Below, one piece after another: positions 7,562-13,404 of a DNA stretch of 64,000 bases. Both the position numbers and the translations under genes were made by a program. The first letter of the stretch is position 1, and each line of letters starts with the position of its first letter. Source of the stretch: Pseudomonas lundensis (GTDB taxonomy: Bacteria; Pseudomonadota; Gammaproteobacteria; Pseudomonadales; Pseudomonadaceae); assembly GCF_001042985.1 (NCBI RefSeq), contig NZ_JYKY01000010.1, forward strand, positions 1 through 64,000, written 5' to 3'. Below the pieces are notes generated by a model. It saw only the letters and a list, made by a program, of their open reading frames with translations, searched no databases and had not been told where the DNA came from.

Positions 7562-8716
7562 ATGGCTGGCGCAGTGTTTCCATGGCGTGACGCCAATCAG
7601 TTCGAATTGCTGATCGACGGCCCGCAATTCTTTGCGCGCATGATCGCGGCGATGGCCGACGCTCAGGCCCACATTGACCTGGAGCTTTATCTCGTCGAAA
7701 GCGGCGCGTGTGCCGAGGCCATTGTGGTGGCGCTGGAGCAAGCGGCCATGCGCGGTGTGCGCGTACGGTGTCTGTTCGACGGCTATGGCAGCCTGGCGTT
7801 TACCTTGGGGCTGCGTCGACGGCTGATCGATGCCGGCGTGGAGCTGCGCTTTTACAACGCCATCAGCTGGCGCAAAGGGTTGAATAACCTCTATCGCGAT
7901 CACCGAAAGCTGTTGCTGGTGGATCAACGTCTGGCGGTAGTGGGCGGTACTGGCGTGACCGATGAGTTTTGGCAACCGGGCAGCAATACCTGTGACTGGC
8001 ATGAAGTGATGGTCGACATTCAAGGGCCGTTGGTGTTGGACTGGCAAATGCTGTTTGACCGTCAATGGCGCGCCAATATCAGTCGTAAAGCCTGGAAACC
8101 CGCCACGCACTTCGGGTTGCCTCATTTACCGCGCGTGCCGGCGTCGGGAACAGGCATGGGCCGTGTGGCCTACGCAGACGCCCATCAGCATCGCGATATT
8201 TTGAAGTCGCTGGTCAGGGCCATTAACAGTGCAAAACAGCGTATCTGGCTGGCAACGCCTTACTTTTTGCCCACCTGGCAAGTGCGCCGGTCGCTGCGCC
8301 GGGCTGCCCACCGGGGCGTGGATGTGCGTTTGCTGCTTACTGGCCCGCGCACCGATCACCCTTCGGTCCGTTATGCCGGGCACCGTTACTACCCGCGGCT
8401 GCTCAAAGCCGGGGTGAAGATCTTTGAATATCAGCCGTGTTTTTTACACCTGAAAATGGTGCTGATCGATGACTGGGTCAGTATCGGCTCATGCAATTTT
8501 GATCACTGGAACCTGCACTTCAACCTCGAAGCCAATCTGGAGGCGCTGGACCCTGCACTGACTCGCGCTGTGGCGGCCAGTTTTGTCACCGACTTCGCGC
8601 AGAGTCAGGCCGTCAGTTTGCAGGCCTGGCAATCGCGGCCTTTGTGGCGGCGGGTCAAACAGCGGGTCTGGGGTTGGGTGGACCGGCTAGTGGTGAATCT
8701 GGTCGGACGTCGATAG
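7562..8716 (+). CDS. clsB: Cardiolipin synthase B-type phospholipase D enzyme
   Basis: This 384-residue phospholipase D superfamily protein has two HKD motifs: H114-x-K116-x4-D121 (HRKLLLVD) and H296-x-K298-x4-D303 (HLKMVLID), each followed by the G-G/S segment (VVGGTGVTDEFW and IGSCNFDHWN). Length and the lack of N-terminal membrane helices fit ClsB rather than ClsA. The enzyme would make cardiolipin at the inner membrane from phosphatidylglycerol and a second lipid. Together with acpH and olsBA this part of the window is rich in lipid genes. Confidence 0.88.
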   Translation: MAGAVFPWRDANQFELLIDGPQFFARMIAAMADAQAHIDLELYLVESGACAEAIVVALEQAAMRGVRVRCLFDGYGSLAFTLGLRRRLIDAGVELRFYNAISWRKGLNNLYRDHRKLLLVDQRLAVVGGTGVTDEFWQPGSNTCDWHEVMVDIQGPLVLDWQMLFDRQWRANISRKAWKPATHFGLPHLPRVPASGTGMGRVAYADAHQHRDILKSLVRAINSAKQRIWLATPYFLPTWQVRRSLRRAAHRGVDVRLLLTGPRTDHPSVRYAGHRYYPRLLKAGVKIFEYQPCFLHLKMVLIDDWVSIGSCNFDHWNLHFNLEANLEALDPALTRAVAASFVTDFAQSQAVSLQAWQSRPLWRRVKQRVWGWVDRLVVNLVGRR

Positions 8717-8840
8717 CGGTTTTATCAAGCGAGCCGCTGTTTTATTCAACACGCGGTTACATAACGTTTCAGAACGTGCAAAATCAAGCGGCCTCACGGG
8801 CACTTGGAGAGCGTGAGCGGGATTTCTGGAGCGTTTTTGC

Positions 8841-9476
8841 ATGACACCTTCGCTGTTGTGGGCGATACTGGCCTCGGGCTTCATTTATGGCATCACGCCG
8901 GGGCCAGGCGTATTGGCTGTATTCGGGATTGGCGCCGCGCGTGGTCGCCGCGCCGGCGCCGGTTTTTTGTGCGGGCATCTGCTGGGCGATGTGATGTGGT
9001 GCAGCACTGCGCTGATCGCCATTGTCGGTGCCCGTGAGTTCGGCAGCACGGCGTTCAACGTGCTGGGCCTGCTCAGTGGACTCTACCTTTTTTGGCTGGG
9101 CGTGCGTGCCGTACGTGCACAGCCTAGCCGCGGGGGGCAGCAAGGCCCGGCCCGCCAGCCTTTTGCCCACGGCATTTTCTTCGGTTTGACCAACCCCAAG
9201 GCGTATCCCGTTGCCGTTGCCACGTTCACGGCCTTGCTCTCCAGTCGCGCAGAGTTGCTCACATGGACGATGCTGCCCTGGCTGATTGCTCTCAGTTTTG
9301 TGGGCGGCGCGGCGGCCTATGTCATTCTGGTCGCGATTGTGGGGGCCGGTCACGTTCGCGCGCTGTACCAGCGCCATGAATTACTGATTACGCGGTTGTG
9401 TGGCGTCATGTTCATCGGGTTTGCGATCAGCGCATTGGCGCATGCATTGCCCGGTTTGTGGATGAGTGTTGTGTGA
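8841..9476 (+). CDS. LysE/RhtB-family exporter
   Basis: This is a 211-residue inner membrane protein with about six hydrophobic segments. The LysE-family signature is GITPGPGVLAVFGIGAARGRRAG near the N-terminus and FFGLTNPKAYPVAVATF in the middle. Members export amino acids or related solutes, but the substrate cannot be read from the sequence. It stands alone after a 124-bp gap. Confidence 0.85.
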   Translation: MTPSLLWAILASGFIYGITPGPGVLAVFGIGAARGRRAGAGFLCGHLLGDVMWCSTALIAIVGAREFGSTAFNVLGLLSGLYLFWLGVRAVRAQPSRGGQQGPARQPFAHGIFFGLTNPKAYPVAVATFTALLSSRAELLTWTMLPWLIALSFVGGAAAYVILVAIVGAGHVRALYQRHELLITRLCGVMFIGFAISALAHALPGLWMSVV

Positions 9477-9561
9477 CCTGAGCTGCAAGGAATCAGCCGG
9501 GGGGAGTGCCGCATCAAGAGGATGGAGTGTGAGGTTTTACCTTCTGGCATAGAGCTGCCCA

Positions 9562-10845
9562 ATGGATATTAAAAGCTACCTGTCGCAATCCAGCTTCATC
9601 GATCTGTTGCTTGATGCCGTGTGCGTGGTGGACCGTCAGGGGCGGTTTATCTTTGTAAGTGCGGCCTGCGAGCGCATTTTCGGGTACACGCAAGAGGAAC
9701 TGATCGGAACGTACATGATTGAGCTGGTGTTGCCCGCTGATCGGGCGCGTACGTTGCAGGCGGCTCAGGACGTCATGGGCGGCGAGGCCAAACTCAATTT
9801 TGAGAACCGATACCTGCACAAGGATGGCCGAGTCGTGCATATCCTGTGGTCTGCCCGTTGGTCCGAGACCTGGCAGATGCGCATCGCCGTTGCACGTGAC
9901 ATCACCGAACGCAAGCACGCCGAATCGCGGCAGCAGGCGCTGTTTGATATCTCTGAAGCGGCCCATGGCGCCGAAGACTTGATGCAGCTGTTTAAGCGTG
10001 TGCACTTGCTCATCGGGCAATGGCTGCCCGCGTTGAACTTTTCGGTCGCCCTGAGGGATCAGGCGCAAGGCACGTTGAGCTTTCCTTATCACGTGGATGA
10101 CCACCCGCAACGACACAGTAACGAAGCCCTTGAGTTGAGCGAGCAGGTGATACGCACCGGGCAAGCGATGTTGCACTGCTCACCGGATGCGCCTTCGAGG
10201 CTGGGTGTGCCGCTGGCCACGCATAAGGGCATCATTGGTGCGCTGCTGGTCAAGAGCTCGCTGGGCGAAGAGCGTTATACCGAGGAGCATCAGGAACTGC
10301 TGCAATATGTCTCCACGCAAGTGGCCGCCGCCATCGAGCGCAAGCAACTACACGCCCGGTTACAGTACCTGGCGCAGTACGATCCCCTGACACAACTGTT
10401 CAATCGCGAATCACTGTATGAACGGCTCGACCGGGCACTGGCCAAAGCGAGGCGGGAGTACGGATTTGTCGGCGTGTTGTATGTCGACCTGGATCATTTC
10501 AAACAGATCAATGACAAATATGGACACGGTATTGGCGATTGCTTGCTGCAGCAGATTGCCAAACGCATGAAGCACTGCGTACGAGAAAGCGACACCGTGG
10601 CGAGGATGAGCGGGGATGAATTCGTGGTCGTGCTGGATAACCTCAAGCACCCGGACCATGCACAGATCGTGTCGGAAAAAATCCGCCAGAACCTCAGTCA
10701 GCCACTCCTGATAGAAGGCCATACCCTGCACGTGTTGCCGAGCATTGGTGTTGCGGTCTACCCCGAGAACGGAGAAGTCGCGCAGCAATTGCTACACCAT
10801 GCCGATACGGTGATGTACAACGTGAAGAAAAGTGGTCGGGCGTGA
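9562..10845 (+). CDS. PAS-GAF-GGDEF diguanylate cyclase
   Basis: The protein has 427 residues: PAS domain (about 8-120, VDRQGRFIFVSAACERIFGYTQEEL), GAF domain (about 130-260) and a GGDEF domain (about 270-427). The active-site motif is SGDEF (350-354), a variant found in active cyclases. An RxxD inhibitory site (R341-E-S-D344) lies five residues before it, so c-di-GMP synthesis with product inhibition is likely. There is no EAL domain. The GGDEF domain ends abruptly at KKSGRA, several residues shorter than usual. The integrated element begins only 48 bp after the stop codon. Confidence 0.88.
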   Translation: MDIKSYLSQSSFIDLLLDAVCVVDRQGRFIFVSAACERIFGYTQEELIGTYMIELVLPADRARTLQAAQDVMGGEAKLNFENRYLHKDGRVVHILWSARWSETWQMRIAVARDITERKHAESRQQALFDISEAAHGAEDLMQLFKRVHLLIGQWLPALNFSVALRDQAQGTLSFPYHVDDHPQRHSNEALELSEQVIRTGQAMLHCSPDAPSRLGVPLATHKGIIGALLVKSSLGEERYTEEHQELLQYVSTQVAAAIERKQLHARLQYLAQYDPLTQLFNRESLYERLDRALAKARREYGFVGVLYVDLDHFKQINDKYGHGIGDCLLQQIAKRMKHCVRESDTVARMSGDEFVVVLDNLKHPDHAQIVSEKIRQNLSQPLLIEGHTLHVLPSIGVAVYPENGEVAQQLLHHADTVMYNVKKSGRA

Positions 10846-10893
10846 GGAGTGCTGCGAAGAAATGTCGCTTTCAGAAGGCTGACAGCGCAATGA

Positions 10894-10916
10894 AGAAGTG
10901 GAGCGGGTGAAGGGAA
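10894..10916. repeat. Attachment site copy, integrase-distal end
   Basis: A 23-bp sequence beginning AGAAGTGGAGCGGGTG is identical to 20837-20859 and repeats the last 18 bases of the tRNA-Gly gene (including CCA) plus 5 bases beyond. The first mismatches lie on either side (A/T at the left, C/T at the right). From 10917 to 11127 no gene is visible; this stretch holds the integrase-type repeats described separately. Confidence 0.92.
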
Positions 10917-10964
10917 CCTAAGGATCCAGTAAACATAAGGCTTGCGTGGTTGTTTCTGTTGGTG

Positions 10965-10984
10965 GGTGTACATGTAGGTGTACA
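10965..10984. repeat. AGGTGTACA-type repeats, left end (candidate integrase arm sites)
   Basis: GGTGTACA (10965-10972) and AGGTGTACA (10976-10984) lie in tandem 11 bp apart, 50-70 bp inside the left att copy. The same 9-mer recurs at the right end, as expected for arm-type binding sites of a tyrosine integrase. Function is inferred. Confidence 0.6.
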
Positions 10985-11127
10985 CCGTCAGGATTGCTCA
11001 TTGCCTGTACTGTGCCGTTGGTCACACGGCAAACCCCGTCGAAAGTAGCTAAGTACGCTCCGACCGCTGGCCACTCAAACGCAGCCGCTCGGCCACTGAC
11101 CTGTCACGGTTTGGGTTACGACTCAAT

Positions 11128-11185
11128 CGAAAGAAAGTAGTGGAGTCAAAGTCCCCGTAGTCCCAAGTCACAGACCGGCTAAAGG
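11128..11185. repeat. 58-bp inverted repeat, left copy
   Basis: The 58 bases here are the exact reverse complement of 19336-19393. Within the left copy lies GTGGAGTCAAAGTCCCCGTA. The left copy is 234 bp inside the att repeat and just upstream of the first gene's promoter. Confidence 0.9.
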
Positions 11186-11208
11186 GGGGGCTCCCACCGG
11201 CACAGCGC

Positions 11209-11236
11209 TTGAATAGGCAATAGTTTCCTATATAGT
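11209..11236 (+). promoter_or_regulatory. Predicted sigma-70 promoter of the element's first gene
   Basis: TTGAAT (11209-11214), 16 bp and TATAGT (11231-11236) make a near-consensus promoter. Transcription from about 11243 would leave roughly 30 nt before the ATG at 11273, which argues for that start over the ATG at 11246. Confidence 0.65.
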
Positions 11237-11272
11237 GGCTTCTGAATGCCCAATCGTTCGGAGCAGAAGCAA

Positions 11273-11965
11273 ATGCCAAACGCCGCCAATCACAACCCCG
11301 ATCCGACATACCTGCGCAGCTTATTAGACCGGGCCAGTATTACCCAAAGCCAGGCGGCTGAGCTGCTTGGAGTATCCCCGCGAATGATGCGCTACTACCT
11401 GGCCGAAGAAGGGAGCACACAGCATCGCGCCGCGCCTTACCTGGTTCAATTCGGTTTGGAATGCCTGGCCCGGACGAGCAAGCCCACGAAGGCCCTCACA
11501 ATCAACAGTATCAAACGGTCCGGTGGATTCGTCGGCATGACAGCCGGCCACGCTTTGGCTTTCAGGTTTTGCCAGGATGTAGAAAACGGAGTCATACCTG
11601 ACCAAGCCGACTTGTCAGCCATTGCGCGAGGATTGAAACCCATCACAGAAAGCTGCAAGAAACCAACAGCCGAGATTATGGCGGAGGTAGCTAAGAGATT
11701 GGATTTGACCAAGGATCAAGGAAAATTCGTGGTGAAAAAGTCCAATTTTATTGAGGACTTTACTGTGGTCGTAAATTATCTGCTGCGGGTCCGAGAGAAC
11801 ACCGACGCTGGTCAACCTTTGAAGGAAGCAGAGTTTGAAGCGCGTCAGTTCTTTATGAAAAAACTCGGTATAGGGGATCGCGCTATGCGAAACAGGATAG
11901 AAACGTACCAAGCTAAGGCGGAACAAGTATTGGGAATACCCCCAAGCCAACCCGACACCGACTAG
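11273..11965 (+). CDS. Putative HTH regulatory protein of the element
   Basis: The product is 230 residues. An N-terminal helix-turn-helix is visible (ITQSQAAELLGVSPRMMRYYLAEE, about residues 18-42), followed by a charged helical remainder with no domain I recognise. The ATG at 11273 has GGAG 10 bp upstream; an ATG at 11246 would add nine residues but lies almost on the predicted transcription start. It reads toward alpA from the element's left end. Its position and HTH suggest a control protein such as a repressor or derepression switch, but this is inference. Its base composition is somewhat more AT-rich at the 3' end than the neighbouring core genes. Confidence 0.65.
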   Translation: MPNAANHNPDPTYLRSLLDRASITQSQAAELLGVSPRMMRYYLAEEGSTQHRAAPYLVQFGLECLARTSKPTKALTINSIKRSGGFVGMTAGHALAFRFCQDVENGVIPDQADLSAIARGLKPITESCKKPTAEIMAEVAKRLDLTKDQGKFVVKKSNFIEDFTVVVNYLLRVRENTDAGQPLKEAEFEARQFFMKKLGIGDRAMRNRIETYQAKAEQVLGIPPSQPDTD

Positions 11966-12053
11966 GGTTTTGGAAGCGTATTAATTAGAAAATGCTTCCC
12001 CGTTTTTTCGTTCATACCATCTGTATCGCCTACATACATACGAGGTCAAGGCG

Positions 12054-12302
12054 ATGCAAACGACTACACAGCAATACATTCCCAATCAGGCACCTAGCCT
12101 GGCTCAACTGCTTACCTTCAGCGAAGTATGTGAACTTCTGCGCAAGTCGCGTTCTGGCGTTTACAAACTCATGTCCGCCGACCCTTCATTCCCTGCACCA
12201 ATCAAAGATGGTCAGGCTCGATCCGCACGCGCGTTTTTCGTAGCTGGGGAACTTGCTAACTGGCAAGCCTCGAAGCTCGCACTGCGGGGAAACTCCCAAT
12301 GA
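12054..12302 (+). CDS. AlpA-family phage transcriptional regulator
   Basis: This 82-residue excisionase-like HTH protein has LLTFSEVCELLRKSRSGVYKLMSADPSFPAPIKDG split around the turn. This is the AlpA pattern (hxxxEVxxhhxxSRSxhYxhhxxxxFPxPhxhg). AlpA proteins in P4-like satellites activate or repress satellite and integrase genes. AAGGCG precedes the ATG. Its stop overlaps the next open frame (ATGA at 12299). Confidence 0.88.
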   Translation: MQTTTQQYIPNQAPSLAQLLTFSEVCELLRKSRSGVYKLMSADPSFPAPIKDGQARSARAFFVAGELANWQASKLALRGNSQ

Positions 12303-12432
12303 AAAAAGCCGCCCCGGTGAAGGAAAGCGGCCTCGTGCAACAAGGTCAGTCTAGCCCTAAAGAGCTACGTTGTGCCATTGCGACAGCCCGCCCGCCCGTG
12401 TATCGTTCTCCAGTCGCTGCAAAATCAGCGAA

Positions 12433-12460
12433 CGGGTTTGGCGACCCGAGCTCATACAGG
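12433..12460 (+). promoter_or_regulatory. Upstream complementary target of the C4-like RNA
   Basis: CGGGTTTGGCGA (12433-12444) and CATACAGG (12453-12460) are complementary to TTCGCCAACCCG (12571-12582, one bulged base) and CCTGTATG (12558-12565) of the antisense RNA, in the right antiparallel order. The position upstream of the RNA corresponds to seqA of phage P4. Confidence 0.75.
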
Positions 12461-12519
12461 CGCACAGGCGCCCCCATTACGATTGCAGGCGCTTTTTCTG
12501 TGCCCGCATTCCGCTTAAT

Positions 12520-12597
12520 GGTGGCTGTGCGTGGGAGACCTTCGGGTCTGCCGGGGTCCTGTATGCCCGGTTCGCCAACCCGCGCACAGCTGCCACC
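12520..12597 (+). ncRNA. C4/P4 CI-type antisense RNA
   Basis: The 78-nt segment folds into a closed three-way structure. The closing stem pairs GGTGGC (12520-12525) with GCCACC (12592-12597) and TGTGCG (12526-12531) with CGCACA (12583-12588). A UUCG-capped hairpin follows (AGACC-TTCG-GGTCT, 12536-12549). The second hairpin is CCGGG-GTCCTGTATG-CCCGG (12551-12570). This is the known layout of the C4 RNA of phages P1/P7 and the CI RNA of satellite P4. Such RNAs confer immunity by pairing with their own mRNA. Loop CCTGTATG and junction TTCGCCAACCCG match two target sites in the flanking mRNA. It is probably processed from the alpA transcript. Confidence 0.87.
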
Positions 12598-12605
12598 CTT
12601 AAATC

Positions 12606-12644
12606 GTTTGGCGACGATCCGTGGCAGCTCCTCACATACAGGAG
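12606..12644 (+). promoter_or_regulatory. Downstream target of the C4-like RNA, covering a Shine-Dalgarno site
   Basis: GTTTGGCGA (12606-12614) and CATACAGGA (12635-12643) repeat the upstream target. Pairing of CATACAGGA with the RNA loop TCCTGTATG would mask AGGAG (12640-12644), the ribosome binding site 8 bp before the ATG at 12653. This corresponds to seqC of P4 and to the ant/icd control of P1. Confidence 0.78.
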
Positions 12645-12652
12645 CTCCACCC

Positions 12653-12820
12653 ATGAAAGCCCAGCACGCCCTCATTCCGTCCAATATTCGCGCACTTGCC
12701 CATCGCCGCATGGCTCTCGCAGCGTTGCACGCCAATTCCTCCCTTTCCACCCGCCTCAAGCGTTACAACCACCACATCGAAATCGCTCGTACCCTGGAAG
12801 CGCAAGGGGGCGTGCAATGA
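12653..12820 (+). CDS. Small basic protein controlled by the antisense RNA
   Basis: This gene has 55 codons: MKAQHALIPSNIRALAHRRM, then a basic helical region ending in EAQGGVQ. It has its own AGGAG at 8 bp spacing. A longer in-frame reading from 12299 would run straight through the antisense RNA and its targets; some databases label that kind of frame Ash or Icd-like. I consider the short form more likely. In P1 and P4 the gene at this position (icd/ant or kil/eta) is the one silenced by immunity, so a host-division inhibitor or replication role is possible but not shown. Its stop overlaps the next start (ATGA). Confidence 0.55.
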   Translation: MKAQHALIPSNIRALAHRRMALAALHANSSLSTRLKRYNHHIEIARTLEAQGGVQ

Positions 12821-13404
12821 CTGCATGTGACCTGTTTGTCCTCGAATCGAAGCGTAAAAAAATGGTGCGCATCATTCATCCAGCTTGCACATTAGAAGCG
12901 GCGGCTGCGTGCCTCCGTGCAGCGGTACTTGCTGATCGCGATGGCCACGGACTCGCCACGGCTTTTCTCAAGACCAATCCAGCTGCATATCTGGCCGGCA
13001 GCGAGAGAGGCTTCGTCAGAGCTCGTTGGGCTGTCCTCGAAACAGAGCTATCCATTAGCAAGAAGCGTGTACTGCGCTATACCGGCCCGCTAGCCGATTT
13101 TCTAAGTGCCCACGGCGAGCCGATCGTGCTTTTTCAGGGGCTCTATTACGACAAGCAAAGTGCTCTCTCAACGTTCGCACGACTTCACTCGAGAGCACTC
13201 TCCTACGCCCGTCGAGGATGCTCAGTGAACCCCGGCCAGCTAACGGAGCTGGTGAAATTGATTGAGGCTACCTGGCCTGCCGACGTGGTGACGTTGGCTC
13301 ATGTCCACGACCTCATGGATGTTCTGGACGCCGAACGGCCGACCTGGGGCAGAAGCAATCTCGGGACTCTGTTACAGCAAGTACGAGGGGAGCATCGACT
13401 ATGA
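12817..13404 (+). CDS. Hypothetical protein of the element's replication operon
   Basis: I do not recognise this 195-residue protein. It begins MTACDLFVLESKRKKMVRII at an ATG overlapping the previous stop codon, and its own stop overlaps the primase start (ATGA at 13401). Tight coupling on both sides suggests a replication accessory role. A longer reading from 12370 is in the same frame, but its N-terminal part has no coding character and lies across the antisense RNA. Confidence 0.65.
   Translation: MTACDLFVLESKRKKMVRIIHPACTLEAAAACLRAAVLADRDGHGLATAFLKTNPAAYLAGSERGFVRARWAVLETELSISKKRVLRYTGPLADFLSAHGEPIVLFQGLYYDKQSALSTFARLHSRALSYARRGCSVNPGQLTELVKLIEATWPADVVTLAHVHDLMDVLDAERPTWGRSNLGTLLQQVRGEHRL

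Noticed and set aside
12370-12816. N-terminal extension of the hypothetical gene at 12817
   Set aside because: The extension crosses the antisense RNA and lacks coding character. The ATG at 12817 overlaps the preceding stop, as in the rest of the operon.
12299-12820. A 173-codon open frame (Ash/Icd-like label in some annotations)
   Set aside because: It runs through the C4-like RNA and both of its target sites, which explains the repeated peptide patterns. A separate start with a good ribosome binding site exists at 12653, so I annotated the short form only.
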